Shown here one piece after another: positions 1 through 7,093 of a stretch of DNA of 11,012 nt. Below the pieces are notes generated by a model that worked only from the letters and a program-made list of their open reading frames with translations, did no database searches and was not told where the DNA came from. Within the stretch, counting starts at the first letter, position 1. Each line of letters begins with the position of its first letter. The translations under genes were made by a program, and so were the position numbers. The DNA comes from Candidatus Gerdarchaeota archaeon (GTDB lineage Archaea > Asgardarchaeota > Heimdallarchaeia > JABLTI01), in contig JAEOUJ010000361.1 in the NCBI GenBank assembly GCA_016839405.1, forward strand, positions 1 to 11,012. The letters are read 5' to 3'.

Positions 1-612
1 AATTGGTCTGTTCCAGTTGATGTAAATGGCATTACAGGTTATTATTATATAATTAATCAAAATCCAAGCACAATCCCAACCTTATCAACAGGTACTTATA
101 CAACAACAAATGGAACAATTGTTTCATTTGATTTATCTGATGGAATATGGTATATTCATGTTGTCGCTAAAGATGGAGCAGGTAATATTGGGAAAACAGC
201 TGCCCATTACCAAGTAAGATGCGATTCCACAAGTCCTACTGTAGCAATATTAGCTCCAATAGAAAGCACTGATTATAAACCTGGTATAGTTGAAGTTAGC
301 TGGTATGTAACTGAAACTGGTTCAGGATATGATTATGCAGAAATATCTCTAGATGGAGTCCTTCAAGATACTGTTAATGAACCTACAACAACATACAATT
401 TAGAAATTTCAGAAAGTGGTTCATTTACTTTAACAGTTATAGTTTATGATGTTTCTGGACTTTTCAGCTCAGATAGCATTACTTTAGATATAGAATCATT
501 CTTCCAATCAATGACATTCTATATTATTGTTGGTGCTGGCGGTGGGTCTCTAGTTGCTATAATCGTTATTGTTATAATTGTTGTTGCTGTTAGAAAGAGA
601 AAAGTTGTTTAA
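1..612 (+). CDS. Ig-like repeat surface protein with C-terminal membrane anchor (3' end only)
   Basis: The reading frame is open from the first base, so the start lies upstream; 203 residues are visible. Residues about 1-70 form a beta-rich repeat ending in an aromatic/DGAGNIG motif, typical of bacterial Ig-like or fibronectin-like surface repeats. A second repeat starts near residue 77 (DSTSPTVAILAP) and runs to about 165. Residues about 170-197 are a Gly/Ile/Val-rich membrane segment (IIVGAGGG...VIVIIVVAV), followed by the basic tail RKRKVV. This arrangement places the repeats outside the cell and a short positive tail inside, as in many archaeal cell-surface proteins. A role in adhesion or the cell envelope is inferred. 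The ligand and full length cannot be seen. The gene converges on the minus-strand DUF6884-like gene 24 bp away. Confidence 0.8.
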   Translation, partial: NWSVPVDVNGITGYYYIINQNPSTIPTLSTGTYTTTNGTIVSFDLSDGIWYIHVVAKDGAGNIGKTAAHYQVRCDSTSPTVAILAPIESTDYKPGIVEVSWYVTETGSGYDYAEISLDGVLQDTVNEPTTTYNLEISESGSFTLTVIVYDVSGLFSSDSITLDIESFFQSMTFYIIVGAGGGSLVAIIVIVIIVVAVRKRKVV

Positions 613-634
613 TCTTTTTTCTTTTTTTTCTTTT
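613..634 (+). terminator. T-rich terminator after the surface protein gene
   Basis: Directly after the TAA stop are three runs of T (6, 8 and 4) separated by single C residues. There is no stable stem, which fits intrinsic termination by archaeal RNA polymerase on oligo-T tracts. It lies in the 24-bp gap between two convergent genes and works only for the plus strand. Confidence 0.55.
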
Positions 635-636
635 CC

Positions 637-1338
637 CTATTGCATATTTTGTCGTATTGTATTCATCATATAAATTAGGTCGTTTGGATTATTTAGTAAA
701 TCTTGTAATGCTTCAATAGGATTATCACAATTTTTTAAATAACGAGTTGTTAATAAAAGTAGATCTCCTTTATAACCGACAACACCATGAATTGGTAAAC
801 CCCCAATACTAGATGCTTCTTGTACTGCTACATGATCAGCTGGAAGAGTAATAACATTTTCATTTGTAGATGCATGAAAGGCAATAGTTTTACACTTTAA
901 AATTGAATCCCAATCACCTAACGCAGTCAAGTAATCCTTTCCTAAAGCTAAATATACCAAATCTGGTTTCTCATTTTCAATTATTTGTTTATAATCTTGA
1001 GGAATTTGAAGTATTTCTGCTCGAGATAATATTTCCTCAGCACTCATTGTAGAAAATGTACAATCATACGGTGGAATAATCTCATTTTCTTCCACAATAC
1101 CAAATCCAGCTGAAATTACATAATATTTAACTTCAAAATAATGTCTTAAAACACTAATAGCTTGAACAATACTAATATTCAAAGCTCCTCTATACATTTC
1201 CTTAACAGTTCTTTTTTCAGTTATGCTAACATTATACTTATCTTTTGATTGTTTTGAAACCAAATCTTTGCAAGTTGGTTGAGAAGGATGACTTATTGAC
1301 TTTCTCTTACTACATGAGGCAAAAATAACAATCTTCAT
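637..1338 (-). CDS. DUF6884/YaaA-like protein
   Basis: This 233-residue protein has the hallmarks of the DUF6884 family, which is related to the YaaA peroxide-stress/DNA-binding group. It has an N-terminal CSKRK motif (residues 9-13) after a short beta strand, a YRGAL motif (49-53), and a segment running from SAGFGIVEENE to PPYDCTF (76-95) that corresponds to the family's 'ilSAkyGLl.pde.i.PYd.T' signature. A second Rossmann-like half follows (LVYLALGKDYLTAL, 127-140). The biochemical activity of DUF6884 is not established; nucleotide or DNA binding is plausible from the YaaA relationship. The start is supported by GGGAG at 1346-1350, 7 nt from the ATG. The gene follows the SLOG gene by 12 nt and is probably co-transcribed with it, with the SD overlapping the end of the upstream stop region. 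Confidence 0.7.
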   Translation of the reverse strand: MKIVIFASCSKRKSISHPSQPTCKDLVSKQSKDKYNVSITEKRTVKEMYRGALNISIVQAISVLRHYFEVKYYVISAGFGIVEENEIIPPYDCTFSTMSAEEILSRAEILQIPQDYKQIIENEKPDLVYLALGKDYLTALGDWDSILKCKTIAFHASTNENVITLPADHVAVQEASSIGGLPIHGVVGYKGDLLLLTTRYLKNCDNPIEALQDLLNNPNDLIYMMNTIRQNMQ

Positions 1339-1350
1339 TTTACATCTCCC

Positions 1351-2208
1351 TTATTCAATTGATTCCTCCATAATTAACTTTATTAATTCTAATAATTTTC
1401 TTGTAAAGTTATTTTCAAGATTGATAGAAAATAATAACTCGTCTACCATTGCTTTTTTAGCCATTACAATTTCTAATGAATCTAATTCCTCTAGATAACC
1501 AAGAACAATAGCTAGAGGTATTTTCAGTTGGTTAGAAATTTCTTGAGCTGATAATGTTTTCTTTGTAGAAAGTAATGCAATAATACTTAATTTATTTTTA
1601 TTAGCGATTGTTTCTAATTTTGGTGGTAATTCTATTGACTTTTTAATATCAATTCTCTGTTCCTTTTTCACCCGATTCAATGCAAATTGTTTAGCTCGTT
1701 CAAAAGCTTCATCAACATTTTCAACTAAATAAACCAATTGTGATGATCTCATTTTTTGAAAAGTAGGTTCAAGTGAAGTAAAAACTTCTGAAGATACACC
1801 ACCAGCTTTAGAGAAAATAACAACATGAATTCCTGAATCAACAGCTAATGAAATTTGTATGCCTGCATCTACTCCTCCACCAATAGCAATTAAGCAATCA
1901 CTCGAATAAATCAATGGCCAACTATAATCATAACCATCCATAGCTGAGGCAATTTTCACATGTGAATCATCAGAGCTTTCTTCTTTAAAATTTCCTTGCA
2001 GAATATTAACCACAATTCCGCCAGAATCATTCACACCTTTTGCTACTGCTTCGGCTACTCCACTTGAACCACTAACGATAACAGCAATATTCAATGTTCT
2101 ACCTAAAGCAAAACCTAGTTTATATGAGAAATCCCAGGCACTTTTATCCTGTTCATTATTCATGTTTAATGTTTTTGTACCTATAACACTAATTTGTAGT
2201 TTTCTCAT
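1351..2208 (-). CDS. SLOG-superfamily Rossmann protein fused to a winged helix
   Basis: This 285-residue protein starts with a SLOG (SMF/DprA-LOG) Rossmann fold resembling the TIGR00725 group: strand LQISVIGTK (4-12), VSGSSGVAEAVAKGV (45-59) at the usual nucleotide-binding loop, and LIAIGGGVDAGIQ (106-118) at the second loop. The catalytic LOG motif PGGxGTxxE is not intact: GGGVDAG takes its place. This argues for ligand sensing rather than cytokinin-type phosphoribohydrolase activity. Residues about 195-265 look like a winged helix, with SIIALLSTKKTLSAQEISNQL as its first helices and turn, followed by IVLGYLEELDSLEIV. A ligand-sensing regulator is inferred. It is first in an operon with the DUF6884-like gene and diverges from the SAMHD1-like gene. 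The ATG at 2208 is needed to keep beta strand 1; no SD is seen before it. Confidence 0.7.
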   Translation of the reverse strand: MRKLQISVIGTKTLNMNNEQDKSAWDFSYKLGFALGRTLNIAVIVSGSSGVAEAVAKGVNDSGGIVVNILQGNFKEESSDDSHVKIASAMDGYDYSWPLIYSSDCLIAIGGGVDAGIQISLAVDSGIHVVIFSKAGGVSSEVFTSLEPTFQKMRSSQLVYLVENVDEAFERAKQFALNRVKKEQRIDIKKSIELPPKLETIANKNKLSIIALLSTKKTLSAQEISNQLKIPLAIVLGYLEELDSLEIVMAKKAMVDELLFSINLENNFTRKLLELIKLIMEESIE

Positions 2209-2249
2209 GATTAGAGAAATCTTTTATACCTTTTTTTGTCTTTCGATGG

Positions 2250-2260
2250 AGGAACGATAT
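2250..2260 (-). promoter_or_regulatory. possible TATA box for the SLOG/DUF6884 operon
   Basis: Read on the minus strand this is an A-run followed by AATATATCG. It lies about 45 nt upstream of the SLOG ATG, so transcription would begin near 2229 with a leader of about 20 nt. A better-looking TATAAAAG (2221-2228) is too close to the ATG to serve this start. The assignment is by pattern only. Confidence 0.35.
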
Positions 2261-2336
2261 ATTTTTTTAAATAATAAATTTAGGATAATTCATTAATAGC
2301 TAGTAATTATTATTTTTAATCAAGAAGTATGGCTAT

Positions 2337-2340
2337 GGAG
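2337..2340 (+). promoter_or_regulatory. Shine-Dalgarno site of the HD-domain gene
   Basis: GGAG lies exactly 8 nt before the ATG at 2349. The same 8-nt spacing is seen at the glycosyltransferase gene and at the genes starting at 7102 and 7934, which supports this start. Confidence 0.6.
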
Positions 2341-2348
2341 TAAATAAA

Positions 2349-3665
2349 ATGATTATCAGGGATCCTGTTCATGGTGATATCAAATTTACAGAAAATGAAT
2401 CAAAAATAATTGATACATTTGAATTACAAAGATTACGGGGTATTAAACAATTAGGCACCACATATCTAATTTATCCTGGTGCAACTCACACTCGTTTTGA
2501 TCATAGTTTGGGTACAAGTTATTTAGCAAAAAGGATAATTGAAAATATTCGAATAAATGGCTATAAAATAAATAAAGAGATTGAAGAATTAATTGCAATT
2601 GCTGCTTTATTACATGATATTACTCATGTACCCTATGGTCATACATTTGAAGATGAAAGAAGAATATTTGATCGCCATGATAAATCTGAAAATTTCACTA
2701 AATTACTTTCAAATTCAGAAGTATGTGAATTATTGGAAAAATTAGGAATTAAAGATCAAATAATAAAAATCTTGATTCAAAAAGATCCAACACGAAAATC
2801 TCGAGATAATCCTTGGATGAGCCAAATAATAAACGATACAATTTGTGCTGATTTAATGGATTATTTAAGACGTGATTGTTATCATACAGGTATTAACAAA
2901 GATTATGATGATCGTGTATTTAGCCACTTTATAGTTCAAGATGGTAAGCTTGTTCTTAATTTTACAAAAAAAGGCATGGAACGCTCAGATGCACGTTCAG
3001 AAGTTTTGCATCTCCTAAGATTAAGATATTTTTTAACTGAACGTGTTTATTTTCATCATGCTAAATTATCATCTGGTGCAATGATTTCAAAAGCAGTTGA
3101 ATTAGCTGTAAATGAAGGTATATTATCTAGGGATCAACTTTTTCTCTTAAATGATTGGAGTTTATTGCAATTTTTGAAAGGATTCCCTAAACCTCGCTCA
3201 GATGAATCACCAATAAAACAGCTTGTAAATAAATTTGAGAAGAGGGATTTGTTAAAAAGAGCTTATGTTCTCTCGAGTGCAACATTAAGTTCTAGAAGAA
3301 GCCGTGATGATTTTATTAAGAAATTCAATCCTCCAACTAATGAAAGAGAAGAAGTAGAAGATATGATTATTGATAGATTGCAAAAAATAACTAAAAATTC
3401 TAACATTAGTAAAGCAGATTTAATAATTCATTGTCTAAGTTCTTCATCTCTAAAAGAAGCTGAAGTATTAATTAGAAATCGTGATGGTAAGATTGTTCCA
3501 TTAAATGCCAGACCACATCCTTCTGTTGATGTAAAATCAATAGAAGATGCTTACGAAGATTTATGGCGTATGTATGTTTTTACAAGTAAGAAATATACTT
3601 CTGAAGTTTCTAAGATATGTGAAGAAACCTTTGGTCTAGATAATGAATATCAACCGAAAATCTAA
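2349..3665 (+). CDS. SAMHD1-like HD-domain phosphohydrolase
   Basis: This 438-residue protein aligns by eye over its first 250 residues with the HD core of SAMHD1 and bacterial dNTP triphosphohydrolases. It opens with RDPVHG (4-9), then has LQRLRGIKQLG (27-37), GATHTRFDHSLG (44-55, metal ligand H52), LLHDITHVPYGH (87-98, the HD pair H89-D90 plus H93 and H98), H110, and DLMDYLRRDCYHTG (168-181). D168 matches the metal ligand D311 of SAMHD1, Y172 matches Y315 and D176 matches D319. Y234 in ERVYFHH matches the sugar-gating Y374. All metal ligands are present. The lysine at SAMHD1 position 312, a phosphate contact, is Leu here, so the exact substrate is uncertain. There is no SAM domain. It probably hydrolyses dNTPs or a related nucleotide in the cytoplasm. 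It diverges from the SLOG operon and ends 10 bp from Ftr, tail to tail. Confidence 0.85.
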   Translation: MIIRDPVHGDIKFTENESKIIDTFELQRLRGIKQLGTTYLIYPGATHTRFDHSLGTSYLAKRIIENIRINGYKINKEIEELIAIAALLHDITHVPYGHTFEDERRIFDRHDKSENFTKLLSNSEVCELLEKLGIKDQIIKILIQKDPTRKSRDNPWMSQIINDTICADLMDYLRRDCYHTGINKDYDDRVFSHFIVQDGKLVLNFTKKGMERSDARSEVLHLLRLRYFLTERVYFHHAKLSSGAMISKAVELAVNEGILSRDQLFLLNDWSLLQFLKGFPKPRSDESPIKQLVNKFEKRDLLKRAYVLSSATLSSRRSRDDFIKKFNPPTNEREEVEDMIIDRLQKITKNSNISKADLIIHCLSSSSLKEAEVLIRNRDGKIVPLNARPHPSVDVKSIEDAYEDLWRMYVFTSKKYTSEVSKICEETFGLDNEYQPKI

Positions 3666-3675
3666 TTTTTAAATA

Positions 3676-4614
3676 TCAAACTTTCTTTTCTTGAATCTCA
3701 TCATATAAATCTTTCAGATATATTTTATATTTTCCAAGAGATCCTCCAAAATTCCCAGCTGATATTTTAAGAACTCCTTTAACTTTAGATGCTTCAACTA
3801 TAGCAATTTTCATTGCTCTTTTTACATCATCCATAGTCAATCCATTTATTACTATCTCTGGTATACTTCGAACTTCCTCAGGTACATTACTATCATCTAT
3901 TTCTGTACGTAATGTTGGGCAGTATGGGTGATTAGTTGTTGGTCCAATTTCTGGATGTGGTTGTCCTTCATATACTGTTTTAGAACCAGCAGAGCAAATT
4001 GCAAATGGTGTTATAACGTTATTCTCTGGATAAAGTCTATCGAGAATTCTTTTTCCTGCTGTTAAAGCTGCTTTCTCAGAATCACACATTATCCAAATAT
4101 TTCCACCAGAAACTCCTATTTTGTAACCTATTTTTCGTTCAATATACCAATCTCCCATCATTAAGGGTATTTTTATCATTTTTTTGTTAAAGATAATAAC
4201 TTCTTCTTGATATACATCTCCACAATAACCAACATTTTCCATTAAATCAAGTGTTGTATTGGATTCTAGTGCGTTAAAAACTGTTGTAGTTGGAATTACT
4301 AATATTCCTTGTCTAATGCGCAAACCTAATTCTTTATAGAATCTTTTTACGCTCTTCTCAGGATTATTTGGATCATAACCTCCCCAAAATTGAGCAATAA
4401 AACCAATATTCCCATCAGGAGTTTCATCTTTTCCAAGGTGCCAAATTTCAACGCCAGCCTCTGTTCTACCAACAACTATTGAAGGAAGAGCAGTACATTG
4501 AGCAGCTGTGTAGTGTTTAAGTTGTTCATCTCTTAATGTGATCATTAATCTAGTGACGATGCCTTCAAATGCTTCGCAATAAGTATCTTCTATTTCAACA
4601 CCATTAAGAATCAT
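3676..4614 (-). CDS. ftr: formylmethanofuran:tetrahydromethanopterin formyltransferase
   Basis: Ftr moves the formyl group from formylmethanofuran to tetrahydromethanopterin, the second step of the archaeal methyl branch of CO2 reduction or, in reverse, of C1 oxidation. The family signatures are clear: N-terminal MILNGVEIEDTYCEAFEG, central GYCGDVYQEE and VSGGNIWIM, PEIVINGLTMDDVKRAM, and C-terminal LKISAGNFGGSLGKYKIYL. These match the methanogen enzyme along its length. The start is placed at the ATG at 4614, giving 312 residues against about 297 in methanogens. An ATG at 4698 is in frame, but its 28 added residues have no counterpart in the family and fall in a T-rich intergenic stretch. 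The gene lies 90 bp behind the hydrolase and probably has its own promoter. Confidence 0.93.
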   Translation of the reverse strand: MILNGVEIEDTYCEAFEGIVTRLMITLRDEQLKHYTAAQCTALPSIVVGRTEAGVEIWHLGKDETPDGNIGFIAQFWGGYDPNNPEKSVKRFYKELGLRIRQGILVIPTTTVFNALESNTTLDLMENVGYCGDVYQEEVIIFNKKMIKIPLMMGDWYIERKIGYKIGVSGGNIWIMCDSEKAALTAGKRILDRLYPENNVITPFAICSAGSKTVYEGQPHPEIGPTTNHPYCPTLRTEIDDSNVPEEVRSIPEIVINGLTMDDVKRAMKIAIVEASKVKGVLKISAGNFGGSLGKYKIYLKDLYDEIQEKKV

Positions 4615-4640
4615 TTCTTCGCCTTCTGTAATAATCAAAT

Positions 4641-4650
4641 GTAATATAAC
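4641..4650 (-). promoter_or_regulatory. possible TATA box for ftr
   Basis: On the minus strand this reads GTTATATTAC, about 30 nt before the ATG at 4614. It predicts a transcription start only a few nt upstream of the ATG, so the mRNA would be nearly leaderless. That fits the lack of a strong SD here. Pattern evidence only. Confidence 0.35.
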
Positions 4651-4689
4651 AATTGAAAAAGATTTTGATTGTAAAAAATAACAATGATT

Positions 4690-4704
4690 AAAACACAAAA
4701 AAAT
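4690..4704 (-). terminator. T-rich terminator after the hydrolase gene
   Basis: Directly after the hydrolase stop the minus strand reads a 7-T run, GTG, then a 4-T run, with a further 6-T run about 10 nt later. This suggests that the glycosyltransferase/hydrolase transcript can end here, before ftr. Confidence 0.4.
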
Positions 4705-5460
4705 TTATTTTATCAAGCCTAAGAATTCTGCTTCTTCAGCAATTTTTTCAACTATTATAGAATCGAATTTTTCAGTTAAATGTATTGAATTTGCTTCTAT
4801 AATTTGTTTTCTTGATTTTTTAAACATGGACATTGTAATGTCTAAATCATCTTCATCTACTAGAACATCTTTAGTTAAACCAACATATAAGAAAGGTAAT
4901 TCAGGTTGTTTAACTTTTTCAGCTGTTCCCAATTTTTTTAATGTTAAATTATATTGTCTATGAATGTTCTTTGCTCCATCTCGTTTCAAAAAATTAAATA
5001 ATTCCTTATATGTATCAAAGGTCTTTTTACCATAAATAAAAATTGTAATTGGTAATACTAATACAAAAAGAAATGCAAAGATCCATAAAAAAAACCATGG
5101 GAATCTCATAATAATCCCTAATCCTGCATCTTGTTTAATTTTCCTTGATGAACCAATAAGAATAACTCCTTGGAGATTTGGAATAATTTCACGATTAAGT
5201 AATTCTATAGTAAGTGCTCCTCCCAAGGAATGCCCACAAAGAACAAATGGTTCTTTTTTTGGAAAATTATTTTTCATTTTTTGTAAATGAGAATCGATAT
5301 CAGTGCAGGAATCATCCCATTTTATAATTATTAGATTTTCTTTGCCAAATTTTTCTTCATAATCAGGATACTCTCTAGTTTTCCCTCCTAAACCTGTAGC
5401 CAAAATAAATATACTATCACAATTTAGCTTTTCATATTGTGTTTGTAATTCTTTTTGCAT
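4705..5460 (-). CDS. alpha/beta hydrolase with a hydrophobic lid or membrane segment
   Basis: This 251-residue protein has an alpha/beta-hydrolase core. IFILATGLGG (17-26) contains the oxyanion region, CGHSLGG (75-81) carries the nucleophile S78, TKD (196-198) gives a likely acid at D198 (D202 also possible), and SIHLTE (225-230) gives H227. Between the nucleophile and the acid lies a strongly hydrophobic stretch, about residues 119-144 (PWFFLWIFAFLFVLVLP and following). It could anchor the protein in the membrane or form a greasy lid over a lipid substrate. An esterase or lipase-type reaction is likely; the substrate is unknown. The gene starts 11 nt after the stop of the GT2 gene and is co-transcribed with it, which suggests a shared role in modifying a membrane lipid. 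The ATG at 5460 has only a weak GGG SD. Confidence 0.8.
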   Translation of the reverse strand: MQKELQTQYEKLNCDSIFILATGLGGKTREYPDYEEKFGKENLIIIKWDDSCTDIDSHLQKMKNNFPKKEPFVLCGHSLGGALTIELLNREIIPNLQGVILIGSSRKIKQDAGLGIIMRFPWFFLWIFAFLFVLVLPITIFIYGKKTFDTYKELFNFLKRDGAKNIHRQYNLTLKKLGTAEKVKQPELPFLYVGLTKDVLVDEDDLDITMSMFKKSRKQIIEANSIHLTEKFDSIIVEKIAEEAEFLGLIK

Positions 5461-5471
5461 AGTTAGAACCC

Positions 5472-6854
5472 TTATTCCTGTGTTTCTCTTGATTTTAAAT
5501 TTATCATATCGGTTAAAGGTATTGGTTCATTTTTTTCCTTTAATTCTTCAGTTCTTGAAATAGTTACTTTAGATAATTTGAGGGGTTCTTCTTGCTCTTT
5601 TTGATTTTGTTCTTCTATCTCAACTTCTAAATCAGTTGGTAATTGTCCTATGTGATTATTATTTATATCATTATTATTAGTAACATAAAGTGATCCGGCA
5701 AATAAATCAGGTTCATATTCCCTTCCACGCCAAGTTGTTTTCTTACTAATAACAAGTTCTAAAGCTGAATATCCTAAAAGTACACAAAACATAAACACCA
5801 CTATAGGGAAGAAAACATAAGTAACCCATTGATGTGTACCTTTTCGATTCCAATAGAGAAAAATTGCTAATGCATCTAGAAAATATAAAATAGCAGCAAC
5901 GAGAATAAATGCCCAATGAGTATAAAGAGCTGTTAAAACGATAGCTACTGGGGCCATTAATCCCCAAAGAAACCACATAAGCGCTCCAGTAATTCTTCTT
6001 GGTTGAGTTAATTTAGTTCCCGGAAATAAACATTTTTTCCAACCATTCCAGCATTGTTTTGGAGAATCCGGATACATTCGTGTAGAAATCAATTTTGAAC
6101 CATCGATAAAATATAATCTACCTAATTTTGTTTTTACTCTACGTGATAATGCTAAATCTTCTACAATTGAACCTCTAAGATATTCATGACCACCAATTTC
6201 CTCATAGTCTTCACGTTTAAAAAGCATATATTGCCCGCTTGCTGTATGACTATTTTTCTTTCGAGGATCATTTACACTATTATTTCCACCATATGTTAAA
6301 TATGAAGCAAAATAAAAAACTGGATTAATTGATTCCCACCATCTTTTGATTCTTTGAAATGGGAAAACTGAAAGTAATGCTGTGTTTCTTTCTAGAGCAA
6401 TTTTTATAAAATGTTTCAATGAAAAAGGGGTATGTTTAGTATCTGCATCTACAAATAGTAGATACTCCCCTTTTGCTTCTTTATAGCCTATATGACACCC
6501 ATAATTCTTACCAATCCATCCCTTTGGTAACCTTTTATCTACAATTATTTTATCAATCATATTTTTAGCAATTTCAACTGTTTTATCAGTTGATCCACCA
6601 TCTGAAAGTATTATCTCATAATTTGAATATTCTAAATTTTTTAAAGACTGAATGCAATTAGCTATATTTTTTTCTTCATTATAGGTTGGAATTATAATGC
6701 TAACAAAAGGTTCCTCAAAATTATCATCAATAGGGGTTCTTTTTAATACTTTATCAGCTCTACTAGTGGATGCAATAAAATATAATAAACCAAATATAAT
6801 GACAAATAGATATACACATCCACTTATAATTAGGAATAGATTCAATGGATCCAA
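5472..6854 (-). CDS. membrane GT2 glycosyltransferase, CrtQ/HpnB-like
   Basis: This 460-residue protein has an N-terminal membrane helix (about 5-28), then a GT-A domain: VSIIIPTYNEEKNI (51-64), LSDGGSTDKT (83-92), GWIGKNYGCHIGYKEA (112-127), LLFVDADT (132-139, with the metal-binding DAD) and VED (231-233, likely catalytic base). Three further helices lie at about 291-311, 314-336 and 344-370, followed by WRGREY (375-380). This order resembles GT2 enzymes of the carotenoid (CrtQ) and hopanoid-associated (HpnB) type, so a polyisoprenoid or lipid acceptor is plausible but not proven. Unusually, about 80 further residues follow, Asn-rich and then highly charged, probably a cytoplasmic tail. The start is TTG, supported by AGGAG 8 nt upstream; the next in-frame Met is residue 99. 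It leads the operon with the hydrolase. Confidence 0.87.
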   Translation of the reverse strand: MDPLNLFLIISGCVYLFVIIFGLLYFIASTSRADKVLKRTPIDDNFEEPFVSIIIPTYNEEKNIANCIQSLKNLEYSNYEIILSDGGSTDKTVEIAKNMIDKIIVDKRLPKGWIGKNYGCHIGYKEAKGEYLLFVDADTKHTPFSLKHFIKIALERNTALLSVFPFQRIKRWWESINPVFYFASYLTYGGNNSVNDPRKKNSHTASGQYMLFKREDYEEIGGHEYLRGSIVEDLALSRRVKTKLGRLYFIDGSKLISTRMYPDSPKQCWNGWKKCLFPGTKLTQPRRITGALMWFLWGLMAPVAIVLTALYTHWAFILVAAILYFLDALAIFLYWNRKGTHQWVTYVFFPIVVFMFCVLLGYSALELVISKKTTWRGREYEPDLFAGSLYVTNNNDINNNHIGQLPTDLEVEIEEQNQKEQEEPLKLSKVTISRTEELKEKNEPIPLTDMINLKSRETQE

Positions 6855-6862
6855 TATTTGAT

Positions 6863-6867
6863 CTCCT
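6863..6867 (-). promoter_or_regulatory. Shine-Dalgarno site that fixes the TTG start of the glycosyltransferase
   Basis: The minus strand reads AGGAG followed by 8 nt and TTG. Because the next in-frame ATG would remove the first membrane helix and the start of the GT-A fold, this site settles the start. Confidence 0.75.
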
Positions 6868-6912
6868 GTAAATATTGTTTATTTTTTCATTTTTTGCTTA
6901 ATTGCCTAACCT

Positions 6913-6929
6913 TTAAGTTAATTACTTAA
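6913..6929. repeat. inverted repeat in the divergent control region, possible operator
   Basis: TTAAGT and ACTTAA form perfect 6-bp arms around TAATT. The repeat lies where the minus-strand promoter at 6946-6960 would start transcription, so a bound regulator could block that promoter. AT-rich DNA yields such repeats by chance, so this is tentative. Confidence 0.35.
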
Positions 6930-6945
6930 GCATTGGATAATGGTC

Positions 6946-6960
6946 TATTTATAATTTTTC
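6946..6960 (-). promoter_or_regulatory. BRE/TATA promoter of the glycosyltransferase operon
   Basis: On the minus strand GAAAAA is followed directly by TTATAAATA, a good match to an archaeal BRE plus TATA box. The predicted start is near 6924, giving a leader of about 70 nt. The TATA sequence is identical to the one facing the other way at 7054-7062. The 247-bp stretch 6855-7101 holds no gene, only these control elements. Confidence 0.5.
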
Positions 6961-7053
6961 AGTCAAGATAGCTAATGATTAATTAATAAATTTTAGGTAT
7001 TGAAGAACAATGATAATTAAATATACTATATATTATAATTTTTACAATTAGAG

Positions 7054-7062
7054 TTATAAATA
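7054..7062 (+). promoter_or_regulatory. TATA box of the unknown helical-protein gene
   Basis: TTATAAATA lies 40-48 nt upstream of the ATG at 7102. It predicts a start at about 7084, just before the SD. The upstream BRE is weak. Confidence 0.45.
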
Positions 7063-7088
7063 AGTCATTTAAACAAGAATATAAAATT

Positions 7089-7093
7089 AGGAG
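7089..7093 (+). promoter_or_regulatory. Shine-Dalgarno site
   Basis: AGGAG is followed by exactly 8 nt and then the ATG at 7102. This supports that start and sets the spacing rule seen at several other genes here. Confidence 0.65.

Noticed and set aside
2221..2228. TATAAAAG on the minus strand as the promoter of the SLOG gene
   Set aside because: It is only about 13-20 nt from the ATG, which would place the transcription start inside the coding region, and the first Met is needed for the fold.
4615..4698. N-terminal extension of Ftr
   Set aside because: It precedes the conserved family N-terminus and is translated from an AT-rich spacer.
5746..5976. A 76-codon open frame on the minus strand
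   Set aside because: It lies wholly inside the glycosyltransferase gene on the same strand in another frame, over its membrane helices, with no SD and no family resemblance.
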